A DNA stretch of 61,343 nucleotides from Acinetobacter sp. BY419 (GCF_019038395.1 NZ_JAGFXZ010000018.1:1-61343), one strand, 5' to 3'. Positions 27,048-37,136 are shown, numbered from the stretch's first letter. Made by a program: numbers and translations. Notes: generated from the sequence alone by a model not told the origin.

Positions 27048-28040
27048 TTATTGTCTTAATTTTTTCAAGATCAGACTGGCAATAATGGCAAAAAAACCAC
27101 CTATGAATGTTTCATATACTCTGGAAATCGGCACAAAATAATTTGGATGATAGGTATAAAAAGTTATTTCGATTAATAAAATAACAAATAGAGTAGTGCC
27201 AAAACTTTTAATGGAATTTTGCATTTTAAGAAAACTAGGCAAAAGAAAGACTAAAGTTAAAAAAATAAATAAATAAAGGTAGTTGTGACTGAAGCTGATG
27301 AACTTGAAAAGTAATATAATAAATATGACTGCCACCAAACAGCCAATAAATCTGCCTATTGTTTTTCTTAGGACGTCAATTTCTTTAGGTCTTAACAAAA
27401 TTATAAAAGTGAGAGCCGACCAGTAAGGTTTATAGAGTAAAAAATAATAGGGAACATAGAGGCTTAAAAAAGCAAATAAACTATATGTAATTGACCGTGT
27501 AAATATTCTCTCATTAGTCAAATATGTACTTTTTGAAAAAAATCCATTTTTAAATGAATCGTTTTCATATTTTTTATAGCGCAATAGATTAAGTAGCAAT
27601 AAACCGATAGTAATCCCTGTTAAGTATGCATATATTATTTTTATATTTGTATTTTGAAAAACTGTTCCTATAAAAGAATAAATAAATACAAAGGGAAAGG
27701 TTCTATCTATATAAGGGTCTTTCCCATACATGATATAGTAGAAGAAAGCTAATATAAAAATATACAGATAGAATTCAATCGATATTTTTAATAAAAATCC
27801 GATCACACCACTCAGTATTACTAAAGATAATAGAAACCACATATATATGATATTGGCTTTATCTTCTTTCGCTTCATATACCATGTTGCTAAAAAGAACT
27901 GTGATGAAACCAAAAATCAAACCAATAAAATTAAAAAAATAATAGCATATTCGACTGTTTATAAGTGAAATCAAAAGAAAAACACCATTATCATGAAAAC
28001 TTATTTCTAGTTTTAAGTTTTTTTTATTAATTATCTGCAT
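27048..28040 (-). CDS. FUSC-like (fusaric acid resistance family) membrane protein
   Basis: A 330-residue inner-membrane protein with about ten hydrophobic segments. The half-way motif YWSALTFIILLRPKEIDVLR followed by KTIGRFIGCLVAVI is characteristic of FUSC/YccS-type aromatic-acid exporters. The usual long cytoplasmic domain is absent, so this is a minimal version. By eye it is much more AT-rich (Ile, Phe, Tyr, Lys codons) than its neighbours, suggesting separate acquisition. It has no adjacent partner (membrane-fusion or outer-membrane) gene. Confidence 0.75.
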   Translation of the reverse strand: MQIINKKNLKLEISFHDNGVFLLISLINSRICYYFFNFIGLIFGFITVLFSNMVYEAKEDKANIIYMWFLLSLVILSGVIGFLLKISIEFYLYIFILAFFYYIMYGKDPYIDRTFPFVFIYSFIGTVFQNTNIKIIYAYLTGITIGLLLLNLLRYKKYENDSFKNGFFSKSTYLTNERIFTRSITYSLFAFLSLYVPYYFLLYKPYWSALTFIILLRPKEIDVLRKTIGRFIGCLVAVIFIILLFKFISFSHNYLYLFIFLTLVFLLPSFLKMQNSIKSFGTTLFVILLIEITFYTYHPNYFVPISRVYETFIGGFFAIIASLILKKLRQ

Positions 28041-28300
28041 AAAAATTCCATCTAAAGAATTTTATTAAGTATTTTATATTACATTAATCGCTCTCATCCC
28101 ATCTTTGTTCATGTATAAAGAAGGTAATTGCTTGTGCGTAGATTCAAGCCATCTTTTTATGTTGATTGAACGCAAAGCATTACATGAATTTTTCTCACTT
28201 TTAGCTGAATTTATATCGTTTTACTCATGTTTGGATTCGCGCTTAAATAAAGCCATACAGAAATTTAGCTTTTTATAAAAATTTAGGGCGGCATATCTTC

Positions 28301-29299
28301 ATGAGTACAGCATTTCAATGTTCAATTAAACGTATTCGTTTTGATGAGAACTACGAGCCAGCAAACAATACACGTTTAACTACAAACTTTGCCAATTTGG
28401 CACGTGGCGAAAGCCGTCAAGAAAATCTTCGCCGTACACTCGCAATGATTAATAACCGTTTTAATAGCTTGGCGACTGTCGACAACCCTAAAGGCGATCG
28501 TTACTCACTTGAAATCGACATCATCTCGGCAGAAATTGATATCGAAGGCAATGGTCAAACTTTTCCGTTTATAGAAACCTTAAAAAGTACCATTATTGAC
28601 CATCAAACGAATCAACGTATTGAAGGCATGATTGGTAACAGCTTCTCATCATACGTCCGTGATTATGATTTCAGTGTGGTATTGCCATCACTAGGTTGCA
28701 AGGCTAATGAAAAGCCTGAAGACTTTGGCGACTTACATGGCAAGTTATATCAGCATTTTGTCAACTCAGAGGTATATAAAGCTGAATTCAACAAACAGCC
28801 AGTAATTTGTCTCAGTGTTTCAACCACTAAAACCTATTATCGTACCGCGAATGTTCACCCGATATTAGGTGTGGAATACACCAATGATGACTATTCACGT
28901 ACCGATGAATATTTCAAAAAAATGGGTTTAAGCGTTCGTTACTTCAAACCTGAAAATGGCAATGCACCCTTGGCATTCTATTTTGCGGGCGACTTGCTGC
29001 GTGATTATACCGATTTCGAACTGATCAGCGCGATCAGCACCATGGAAAGCTTCCAGAAAATCTACCGTCCTGAAATCTACAATACCAATTCACCTGCAGG
29101 CGTGGTGTATCAGCCTAGCTTGAGCTATGGCGATTACTCATTGACCCGTATTGTCTATGACCGTGTTGAGCGTGGTGAATTGGCAGTTAAACAAGGTAAA
29201 TGGACTGAAGAAAACTTCATCAAACCGTATAAAGACATTCTAGATGAATGGGCTGCCAATTTTAAACTAGAAACCGCTCAGCAAGACAATGCTGCCTGA
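28301..29299 (+). CDS. mesX: MesX, accessory protein of the MesD methionine synthase (DUF1852)
   Basis: A 332-residue DUF1852 protein. Established work on folate-independent methionine synthases showed that the MesD class needs MesX and oxygen for activity, with Acinetobacter as a model. The product begins MSTAFQCSIKRIRFDENYEP, and length and gene order match. The exact biochemical role of MesX is not settled; it may help generate or transfer the methyl group. Its gene ends 40 bases before the mesD start. The upstream gap of 260 bases must hold the promoter; I saw no recognisable methionine riboswitch. Confidence 0.9.
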   Translation: MSTAFQCSIKRIRFDENYEPANNTRLTTNFANLARGESRQENLRRTLAMINNRFNSLATVDNPKGDRYSLEIDIISAEIDIEGNGQTFPFIETLKSTIIDHQTNQRIEGMIGNSFSSYVRDYDFSVVLPSLGCKANEKPEDFGDLHGKLYQHFVNSEVYKAEFNKQPVICLSVSTTKTYYRTANVHPILGVEYTNDDYSRTDEYFKKMGLSVRYFKPENGNAPLAFYFAGDLLRDYTDFELISAISTMESFQKIYRPEIYNTNSPAGVVYQPSLSYGDYSLTRIVYDRVERGELAVKQGKWTEENFIKPYKDILDEWAANFKLETAQQDNAA

Positions 29300-29339
29300 T
29301 ACACCATATATCAACGAATTTAGAGAAAGAAAATTAAAC

Positions 29340-30383
29340 ATGGCAATTTTACAACCTCAAAAGTTACTCCCAACATCTACAGCAGGCAGCTTGCCGAAAC
29401 CCTCTTGGCTTGCAGAACCTGAAAAGCTTTGGTCAGCTTGGAAACTTGAAGGTGAAGAATTATTAGAAGCGAAACGTGATGCCTTAAAACTGTCTTTGCA
29501 TGAACAAGTCCATGCTGGCATTGATATTGTCAGCGATGGTGAGCAGACTCGTCAGCACTTTGTGACCACATTCATCGAGCATCTTGAAGGGGTGGATTTT
29601 GAAAAGCGTGAAACCATGCGTATCCGTAACCGTTATGATGCAAGTGTACCTTCAGTGGTCGGTGAAGTTTCCCGCAAAAAAGCAGTATTTGTTGATGAGG
29701 CGAAATTCCTGCGTAGCCAAACCACGCAGCCGATCAAATGGGCATTGCCTGGTCCAATGACCATGATTGATACGCTATACGATGGTCACTACAAGAGCCG
29801 TGAAAAACTGGCATGGGAATTTGCCAAAATCCTCAACCAAGAGGCTTTGGAACTAGAGGCGGCAGGGGTCGATATCATCCAGTTTGATGAACCAGCGTTT
29901 AATGTATTTTTTGATGAAGTGAATGATTGGGGCGTCGCGACGTTAGAGCGTGCACTTGAAGGTCTGCAATGTGAAACTGCGGTACACATTTGCTACGGTT
30001 ATGGCATTAAAGCCAATACCGACTGGAAAAAGACTTTAGGCAATGAATGGCGCCAATACGAGCAAGCTTTCCCGAAACTGCAACAATCTAAAATTGATAT
30101 CGTGTCACTCGAGTGCCAAAACTCACGCGTACCCATGGATCTGATTGAACTGATTCGTGGCAAAAAGGTCATGGTCGGTGCAATTGATGTGGCAACCAAT
30201 CAAATCGAAACACCTGAAGAAGTAGCCAATACATTGCGTAAAGCATTGCAATTTGTGGATGCAGACAAGCTGTATCCTTCAACCAACTGTGGTATGACCC
30301 CTTTATCTCGTCAAGTTGCCCGAGGCAAACTCGAAGCACTCAGCGCAGGTGCTGCGATTGTTCGTCAAGAACTTGGTGCTTAA
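29340..30383 (+). CDS. mesD: MesD, core methionine synthase
   Basis: A 347-residue enzyme equivalent to the C-terminal catalytic half of MetE. Zinc and homocysteine-site residues are visible: H216 and C218 (HICYG), E258 (SLECQN) and C317 (TNCGM). It lacks the N-terminal half that binds methyl-tetrahydrofolate, in keeping with a folate-independent methyl source. I chose ATG 29340, preceded by AGAGAAAG, rather than an upstream ATG inside mesX. It is followed 90 bases later by a flavin reductase gene. Confidence 0.92.
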   Translation: MAILQPQKLLPTSTAGSLPKPSWLAEPEKLWSAWKLEGEELLEAKRDALKLSLHEQVHAGIDIVSDGEQTRQHFVTTFIEHLEGVDFEKRETMRIRNRYDASVPSVVGEVSRKKAVFVDEAKFLRSQTTQPIKWALPGPMTMIDTLYDGHYKSREKLAWEFAKILNQEALELEAAGVDIIQFDEPAFNVFFDEVNDWGVATLERALEGLQCETAVHICYGYGIKANTDWKKTLGNEWRQYEQAFPKLQQSKIDIVSLECQNSRVPMDLIELIRGKKVMVGAIDVATNQIETPEEVANTLRKALQFVDADKLYPSTNCGMTPLSRQVARGKLEALSAGAAIVRQELGA

Positions 30384-30473
30384 CACGAAGCAGTCTGAAC
30401 CAGAGTAGGGCGAATGATTAGTAGATTATTCGCCTGTACCTGTGAATCTAGCCATGTCATAAATACTATTGAG

Positions 30474-30977
30474 ATGAAAGAGATGATTGAAGCAACTGAC
30501 TTTAGAAATGCAATGTCCTTGTTAACCACAGCTGTGAATGTAATCACGACACAAGGTGCAGCAGGGATGCATGGCTTTACCGCATCTGCCGTTTGCAGTG
30601 TGACTGATACACCGCCGACATTGCTGGTCTGCATGAATCAATCTTCTCGTTCACATGCGCATTTTATGAAAAATAACGTGCTAGCAGTAAATGTACTCAG
30701 CACACAACATGAGCAGATCTCAAATGCATTTGCATCTAGTAAATTTAGCTCAGAAGAGCGATTTAAGCTAGGCGAGTGGGCGACTCTTGAAACCGGTGCT
30801 CCGATTTTAGAAGATGCGCTGGTGAGTTTTGATTGCCAGATTGAAGAAATTCAAAACGTCGGCACACACAGCGTTTTCTTATGTCGTGTCGTTGCAATTC
30901 AACAAAGTCAGCAAGAGGAAAGTCTGGTCTACTTTAACCGTAGGTATCATCAGGTTGGTCAATTAGAAACTGCTTGA
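30474..30977 (+). CDS. Flavin reductase family protein
   Basis: A 167-residue FMN-binding split-barrel protein of the flavin reductase family (EATDFRNAMSLLTTAVNVIT, GFTASAVCSVTDTPPTLLVC). These supply reduced flavin to a partner oxygenase. The start is uncertain: ATG 30474, ATG 30483 and a longer frame from 30414 are all possible and none has a strong ribosome site. Located directly after mesX-mesD, it may feed reduced flavin to the oxygen-requiring methionine synthase system (inference). Confidence 0.85.
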   Translation: MKEMIEATDFRNAMSLLTTAVNVITTQGAAGMHGFTASAVCSVTDTPPTLLVCMNQSSRSHAHFMKNNVLAVNVLSTQHEQISNAFASSKFSSEERFKLGEWATLETGAPILEDALVSFDCQIEEIQNVGTHSVFLCRVVAIQQSQQEESLVYFNRRYHQVGQLETA

Positions 30978-31034
30978 TTTTCCCTTGCTACAATGTTCTA
31001 GGCCTTATCGTGTTTAAATCCAGATGTCGAATTA

Positions 31035-31070
31035 AAACTGGAAGAAATAAAAGTGTATTTCTTCCAGTTT
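31035..31070. terminator. Perfect bidirectional terminator
   Basis: AAACTGGAAGAAATA and TATTTCTTCCAGTTT make a flawless 15-base-pair stem with a 6-base loop between the convergent flavin reductase and tannase-like genes. Confidence 0.8.
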
Positions 31071-31097
31071 AATAATGGGTTAAGTTAGCTTTAGAAG

Positions 31098-32846
31098 CTA
31101 TCGAGCACAGTTAAAGCTTTCAGCTTTTTCACTATCTCCCCGGCCGCTATAACGTGCAACTAATGGGTATGGGCAGAGTGGGCGGGTTCTGTTTGGCGCC
31201 CAATTTGACGGAATCTCGGGATTAATTTCTCCACTAGGATTACCCGGACCTCGTGCAGTGGCAATAATACGGTCAGGTTTTTCACCATATTCCACCCATC
31301 TGACGAGTGCAGTAAGTCCATCAAACTGATCAGTAGCCACACCCTGAGAGACATGGTTCATGCCCGGAACCCGGAAAAACCGAACGGAATTCTGTATAGT
31401 GGCTGAATTGCGTTCCAAGAGTTGTTTATACCAGTTTTGTGACTCATACGGTGAGGCAGTAGATCCATCCGCCACAGCATGGACTACAATAATTTTACCT
31501 CCTTTAGAAGTAAGAGGAGTCAGGTTCAGTGGGTTAGGCGGTCCCATAAATTCAACCGCACTTTCTTTATAGGTATTATCTGTCCTGAATAACTTGATAA
31601 GGTCAGTATCGAAATTATAATTCAATGCAAATTCCAGCGGATTTTCCAGAGATGATTCATCAGGCGGAACCTCAAAAATAATTCCTGTGCCGCTAGCAAG
31701 ACCTTCTAGATATCTAGTAGAAAACAATTTTACATCGGCCCATTTCTGACCGATTATACCCGGATCATAGGGTTCACCCGTATAGAATTCTTCACCTTTA
31801 GAATTTACTGGTGCTTTAAAGACATTGGAAATAACCTAAATTTGTTCTGCTGACAGGCAGCTTCCATCTCTTTCACCCGGACATACCGGAACATCTCCCT
31901 GAATATTAAATTGTGACTGGCATTGGTCTACATCCTGTACCATGCCATCTACAATCCCATCAAGCTTGTCACATTTATTTAAAACAGCATCTGCCACAAC
32001 TTTTCTTTCTTGTAGAGTAAAAGCTGTCTCTAACTCATCAATATTGGTGGCGACTTTTCTCAACTGTAGTGCATCATATATTTGTGCAACTATTGCCACC
32101 GGTAAGTCGAATGGAGGTGAATTGGCATAAATGCCATCAAATTCATTTGGTAATCGCGTAGCTGCAATTAGTGCCAGGTTACCGCCACGGGAAGGTCCAG
32201 CAGCATAGGACCGGTCCGGCAGTTTGTCATAACTAAACTGGATGAGCTGCTTTGCCATCGGAGTTAACTTGGTCATGGCAGCATAGCCATAATCAATTCG
32301 CGCCTGAGGATCTAACCCAAAAGTAGGGTTTTGTTCAAGTGTATGTCCCATATCGGAAGAGATCACTGTAAAACCTTCATAGAGGGCATTGGTGAGTGGC
32401 CCCCCACTTCCGATAAAACCTAGCGCTGGAATGATCTCGCCACCAAACCCTCCATTGCCTTGGAAAAGAAAGCGTCCATTCCAGTCCAGAGGAAGACGCA
32501 TCTCAAACCTAATTCGATAGTCTTGTCCATCTACAGGACTGGTTCGTGGAAACATATATCCTGTAACGAGACAATGTGCCCGAATTGGCTTGTTGGCTAT
32601 AGTCTCAGCACCCGCAGCTTCGGCAGTGGCTGAAGTAATAGTGGTATTTGCATAGGTAAAGGAACTGAGCTGTTGGCACTGTTTCTTTATTTTAGCTCCT
32701 ACAGCGGGTGAGAGCTGTGGTGTCTGGTTCGAAGGAGGAGTGCCTTGATAGTTGTTATTGCCATTATCACTACTGCAAGCAGCCAATAATGAAATCATCA
32801 TCAGCAGGCTTAAACGGGATAATATATTGTTATTTAAATCATTCAT
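31098..32846 (-). pseudogene. Tannase/feruloyl esterase family lipoprotein, interrupted by one amber codon
   Basis: The full frame would be about 582 residues. It has a lipoprotein signal (MMISLLAACSSD), the oxyanion-region FLFQGNGGFGGE, the nucleophile elbow AAGPSRGGNLAL, a calcium/cysteine-type insert (LNKCDKLDGIVDG, cysteines at VCPGERDGSC), and the catalytic histidine in PGMNHVSQG. A single TAG at 31836-31838 interrupts after LSAEQI, and the same frame continues VISNVFKAPVNSKGEEFYTG to the true end. The ATG at 32846 has GGAG 6 bases upstream. Everything apart from the stop looks intact, so the mutation is recent, a sequencing error, or read through. Confidence 0.85.
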
Positions 32847-33530
32847 TTGAAGCTCCATTTTGTAGAAAGGCTAAATGGTTTAATGACTTCATAAAAATTT
32901 ATCGATATTTAATAGCTTGTTTTAATTAAATAAAAATTTTAACTATCAGTTAGATATAGATTTTAAGGTGCAAGACTTGAGAGTTATGAAGGTTATATGC
33001 AGTTTAATAACTCTTAAGAGTATAAGTGATATTCACTTTCAATACTTAAAGTTTTGTTACCTGATTTTATAAAACGGGTGAAATGTGTACCTCAACTATT
33101 ATTTTAAAGCGTTTATAAAATGCCATGCAGTTATAAAAAGAACCTCAATAAATGACGCTGTAGAGTGCAAGTTTGCACAGACAGGTGGTTAAAGCCGATA
33201 AATCACTTGGAGATTTAAAGCTCCTGATTTGCTCAGAATTTTTGAGGGATGAAAACGGTTTTAAAGTTGGTAATCAAGATTAGTCTTTTCAAAAAAATTA
33301 AAAAAATAAACTATTCAAAGATACATGCTTTGTAGTATCAAAGAGAGTGGGAAACTTGATGGTGAGAATAAACGGCTTTGTTCAATAAATCAGCCCTGAA
33401 AGAAAATGAAAGCGGCGTACTGGGCAGCTTTTCAGAAAACTGTTATAAATTTAAATAAATACAAAAAAATAAAGACCTGTACTTTGTTCACTCATATACA
33501 ATTATTTAATCCTCAATCGGAGATGTGCAA
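32847..33530. other. Gene-free interval with an IS5/IS903-like end
   Basis: About 680 bases without a credible gene, between the tannase-like gene and the efflux operon. It includes the minus-strand promoter of the tannase gene and, at 33374-33393, an IS-terminus-like sequence. No further structure was recognised. Confidence 0.45.
33374..33393 (+). mobile_element. IS903-like terminal repeat remnant
   Basis: GGCTTTGTTCAATAAATCAG differs at one position from the IS903-type end as I remember it (GGCTTTGTTGAATAAATCAG). No transposase and no second end are present nearby. Confidence 0.45.
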
Positions 33531-34760
33531 TTGCATGCTGGCCGCTATAAGTTTTTGATCATTATTGTATTGCTGATACTGGCACTGGCTTTTGCTCTAT
33601 TTCGCTGGTGGCAGGGTCCAGTAGTCCCCAGCTACACTTTAAGTGCCATGCCGCTGGTGCAAACAGTCGTTGCGACTGGACGTGTAACGACTGTGGCACG
33701 GACCCAGATAGGCAGCGAAATTAGTGGGGTGGTTCTTGAGCAACGGGTCAAGGAAGGAGATAAAGTTAAGCCAGGCGATCTGTTGGTGGTACTGAAATCA
33801 GACGAGCTTCTGGCCCAGGTTCGGCAAGCCGAGCTGGCACTGACCGATTTGGCCAAGGTCAAGCGTCCACAGGCAGAGGCAGAATTGGCCAGTGCCAAAG
33901 CGCAATTCGATCAGGCTAGCCGTGAAGCAGCACGTAGACGCGCTGCTGGCGTGGGCATACTGTCGGCTGAAGAAATAGAACAGGCCGTAGAGTCAGAAAG
34001 AGTCGCACGTAACAATTTTGAAACGGCGCGCCTGAAAGCACAAGCCTTGGCATCAGGGCAGGTTGAAGAAGATACGCTGCGCCAACAGCTCGCGGTGGCA
34101 CAGGCGCAACTGGCCAAGGCGAAAATACGTTCTACAGTGGCAGGAACGGTGTTGACACGTGACGTAGAGCCCGGTGATCTGGTTCAACCTGGACAAACAC
34201 TATTTACAGTGGCCGTGAGTGGGAATACTGAAATTCGGGTACCACTGGACGAACGGAATTTACCGCAACTGGCCTTGCAACAAACGGCTACCGTCATTGC
34301 AGACGCTTATCCGGATCAGGCTTTTCCTGCACGTATCAACTTTATTGCACCGAGTATTGATCCACAGCGCGGTACAGTAGAGGTCAGATTAATTGTTAAT
34401 CCGGTACCTGATTTTCTTCGGCAGGATATGACTGTTTCGGTCAATGTCGAAACTGCCAGACGGGAGCGGGCACTGGTCATTCCCAATGATGCCTTAAGCA
34501 GTATCAAGGGCGACAAGGCGGTGGTGATTATGATTCGTGATGGGAAAATAAAGCATCAGCAGGTCAGTTTAGGCTTGCGTGGCCTGACCATGTCAGAAGT
34601 ACTTTCCGGCTTGAAAGCAGGTGATCAGGTATTGGCGAATGCAGATTCTTCATTAAAAGATGGGGCAAGAGTCCGTGTAAAGCCACAAGAGATATCCTTG
34701 GTGAATTCTGCTAATGATAATACTGATAGTAAAAATGAATTACCGGTGAATTTCGATTGA
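33531..34760 (+). CDS. Periplasmic adaptor subunit of a MacA-like ABC efflux system
   Basis: A 409-residue membrane-fusion protein: an N-terminal membrane anchor (FLIIIVLLILALAFALFRWW), a biotinyl-lipoyl-like domain (about 45-90 and 195-225), a long alpha-helical hairpin rich in Ala, Gln and Lys (about 90-195), and a beta-barrel domain. I prefer TTG 33531, placed 8 bases after GGAG, over GTG 33525, which is too close to it. It overlaps the next gene by 4 bases. With the following permease and ATPase it forms a MacA/MacB-type exporter; no outer-membrane channel gene is in the window. Confidence 0.85.
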   Translation: MHAGRYKFLIIIVLLILALAFALFRWWQGPVVPSYTLSAMPLVQTVVATGRVTTVARTQIGSEISGVVLEQRVKEGDKVKPGDLLVVLKSDELLAQVRQAELALTDLAKVKRPQAEAELASAKAQFDQASREAARRRAAGVGILSAEEIEQAVESERVARNNFETARLKAQALASGQVEEDTLRQQLAVAQAQLAKAKIRSTVAGTVLTRDVEPGDLVQPGQTLFTVAVSGNTEIRVPLDERNLPQLALQQTATVIADAYPDQAFPARINFIAPSIDPQRGTVEVRLIVNPVPDFLRQDMTVSVNVETARRERALVIPNDALSSIKGDKAVVIMIRDGKIKHQQVSLGLRGLTMSEVLSGLKAGDQVLANADSSLKDGARVRVKPQEISLVNSANDNTDSKNELPVNFD

Positions 34761-35980
34761 AAAACTTTTTCGGGCGGCTCTGGATCGAATGGAAAATCGC
34801 GGTCAGTTTTTTGCGCGAGGGTCGTGCACAGTCGCTGATGATCACTGTCGGTGTCGCGGTAGGCGTGGCAGTGATTGTGTTTATTACTGCTTTGATTCAG
34901 GGGCTGCAAGCAAATATTATCGAACGTACACTTGGCACCCAGGCACATATCCGCCTGCTGTCACCGGATGAAGTCAATCGGGTAGTGTCGCCTCCTGTGG
35001 GTACCGTGCAATTGTTGCAAGAAGATAAGCGGGCACAGCGACTGCGTTCGATCAACAACTGGCAGCAGATTACCGAAACCCTGGACCAGTTGCCTGTATT
35101 GACTGCTGTCTCTCCAGTTGTGTCAGGGCCTGCCTTTGCACAACGCGGTGATGCAATCGAGTCGGTGGCATTGGTCGGGATGGATCTGGAACGTTATCAG
35201 CAGATTATTCCCTTAAAAGAATATTTGACCAGTGGGCAGTTGCGGGTTGGTGCTGATGATGTACTGATTGGTAGTCAGTTAGCCAAAGATCTGGGGGTTC
35301 AGGTCGGTAGCAAGCTGCGACTGGATACCGGTCAGCAGAACAGTGCTGTGGTCAATATTGCCGGCATATTTGAATTGGGTGTACGTGAACTGGATGCTCG
35401 CTATGTTTATCTGGATTTAAAGCAGGCGCAGTCCTTGCTCGCTCTGCCGGGCGGCATAACAGTCATCGACCTGACGATTGCCGATATTTTTCAGGCAGAT
35501 CAGGTTGCCGCGCAAGTCGGACGCCTGACTTCATTAAAGGCCGAAAGCTGGATTGAAACCAATGCTCAACTGATGAATGCCATTACAGCCCAGAGTCTGT
35601 CGACCAATATGATTATTGTCTTTGTTGCGATTTCGGTTGCGTTCGGTATTGCCAGCGTCATGTCAGTCAGTGTGGTGCAGCGCACCCGGGAGATTGGTAT
35701 TTTACGGGCGACGGGCGCGACCCAATCACAAATCTTGAGAGTTTTCTTGTTTCAGGGCGCAATTTTTGGCTTGCTCGGTTCGGTGCTGGGCAGCATGGTC
35801 AGTTATGGCCTGGTTTGGGTATTTAATAATTTTGGTCCCGGGTTATTCTATATTCCAATTTCGATCGATCTGGTCATGTTGGCGCTATTGTTGGCGACAT
35901 TGACAGGCATACTGGCTGCAGCGGTGCCATCACGCCGGGCAGCGGCACTTGATCCGGTAGAGGCGATTCGTCATGTCTGA
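34757..35980 (+). CDS. ABC transporter permease, FtsX/MacB-like
   Basis: A 407-residue membrane protein with the MacB/LolCE layout: one N-terminal helix (about 22-45), a large periplasmic domain (about 50-275), then three helices ending near 400. The conserved cytoplasmic loop QRTREIGILRATGATQSQIL couples to the ATPase. It starts at TTG, overlapping the adaptor stop (TTGA), and overlaps the ATPase gene by 8 bases, so translation is coupled. The end [17 protein letters not shown] is the usual family C-terminus. Confidence 0.9.
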   Translation: MKNFFGRLWIEWKIAVSFLREGRAQSLMITVGVAVGVAVIVFITALIQGLQANIIERTLGTQAHIRLLSPDEVNRVVSPPVGTVQLLQEDKRAQRLRSINNWQQITETLDQLPVLTAVSPVVSGPAFAQRGDAIESVALVGMDLERYQQIIPLKEYLTSGQLRVGADDVLIGSQLAKDLGVQVGSKLRLDTGQQNSAVVNIAGIFELGVRELDARYVYLDLKQAQSLLALPGGITVIDLTIADIFQADQVAAQVGRLTSLKAESWIETNAQLMNAITAQSLSTNMIIVFVAISVAFGIASVMSVSVVQRTREIGILRATGATQSQILRVFLFQGAIFGLLGSVLGSMVSYGLVWVFNNFGPGLFYIPISIDLVMLALLLATLTGILAAAVPSRRAAALDPVEAIRHV

Positions 35981-36689
35981 GCACTATCAGGAAGTCCTGC
36001 GTCTGGAAGCGCTACGTAAGTCTTATAATATTGGCCAGCCCAATGAAGTTGAGGTCTTGCATGGCATTGACCTGCGCATTGATCGCAATGACTTTGCTGC
36101 ACTCATTGGCCCTTCCGGTTCGGGTAAAAGTACCTTGCTGAATATTCTGGGATTGCTGGATAAACCCACGAGTGGCGAGCTGTATTTGTTGGGACAGCCC
36201 ACCAGTGCGATGGATGATGCCAGCCTGACTGCACTGCGCGGGAGCAGCATTGGATTTGTATTTCAGTTTCATCATCTGATTCAGGCCTTTAGTGCACTGG
36301 ATAATATTTTAATGCCTTTAATGATGGCGCATGGCAAACCAAACCGGCAGGCATTACAACGCGCACGTGATTTACTGGCTGCAGTGGGGCTGGAAAAACT
36401 TGCTGAACGTAAACCGAATGAACTTTCCGGAGGACAGCAGCAGCGGGTCGCCATTGCGCGGGCCCTGATTACTGAGCCGGCCTTATTACTAGCTGATGAA
36501 CCCACAGGTAATCTGGATACCCAAACCGCGGCTGACATGTTTGAACTGTTCCGTAAAGTGCATCGTGAACGCGACTGCGCCGTACTCGTGGTGACGCATG
36601 ATCCGCGCCTGTCAGCCACTTGTGACCGCACCATCAATCTGGTTGATGGCCGGATTGAAAGTGATTCGAGCGATTCTCATCAAGATTAA
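35973..36689 (+). CDS. ABC transporter ATP-binding protein, LolD/MacB-type
   Basis: A 238-residue ATPase with Walker [10 protein letters not shown] (about 45-53), signature LSGGQQQR (about 150), and Walker [12 protein letters not shown] (about 172). The [21 protein letters not shown]-loop segment is typical of the LolD/FtsE/MacB subgroup. It powers the mechanotransmission-type exporter encoded with the two preceding genes. AGAGG in the end of the permease gene is its ribosome site. Confidence 0.92.
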   Translation: MSEHYQEVLRLEALRKSYNIGQPNEVEVLHGIDLRIDRNDFAALIGPSGSGKSTLLNILGLLDKPTSGELYLLGQPTSAMDDASLTALRGSSIGFVFQFHHLIQAFSALDNILMPLMMAHGKPNRQALQRARDLLAAVGLEKLAERKPNELSGGQQQRVAIARALITEPALLLADEPTGNLDTQTAADMFELFRKVHRERDCAVLVVTHDPRLSATCDRTINLVDGRIESDSSDSHQD

Positions 36690-36710
36690 CCCAGACTGCA
36701 AGGAGCCAAC

Positions 36711-37073
36711 ATGTCCAACTTACAGGATCCAAGAGTTTTATTTGCCCTGGAAAGAACCGCGTTGGCCTGGAATCGCAGTGGACTGGCCTTGATTGCTTTT
36801 GGCTTTGTGATTGAAAAATCAAACTTAATCGTGCAACTGGTCGATCCGGAAAAATACCAGAATAAAATTGTTTATAATCACTGGCTGGGAATTGCAGTCA
36901 TTCTATTTGGCATATTGATCAATATCGGTTCGATCCTGCAATATCGGACTGGTCTCAAGTCCTTGACTCCGTCGGAATTTATTCCGGACTATCAGATCCG
37001 CCATCCTGTCTTGTTAAATTTATTTACCGTGTTGACCGGAATATTGTTAATCATTTCATTCTGGGTCAGTTAA
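36711..37073 (+). CDS. DUF202 (YidH-type) membrane protein
   Basis: A 120-residue inner-membrane protein with three hydrophobic segments. The N-terminal PRVLFALERTALAWNRSGLA is the DUF202 signature. The function of the family is unknown. It has a strong AAGGAG site and begins 21 bases after the ATPase gene, so it belongs to the efflux operon and could be an accessory component. This linkage is inference. Confidence 0.82.
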   Translation: MSNLQDPRVLFALERTALAWNRSGLALIAFGFVIEKSNLIVQLVDPEKYQNKIVYNHWLGIAVILFGILINIGSILQYRTGLKSLTPSEFIPDYQIRHPVLLNLFTVLTGILLIISFWVS

Positions 37074-37136
37074 AAGATGGATGCTGAAAAATGAATGCAC
37101 ATATTCAGTCACTATTCTGGGCTTGATTAAATTTAG

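Noticed and set aside
28041..28300. SAM or other methionine riboswitch ahead of mesX
   Set aside because: I saw no recognisable conserved helices or terminator in the 260-base leader; a covariance-model search would be needed to overturn this.
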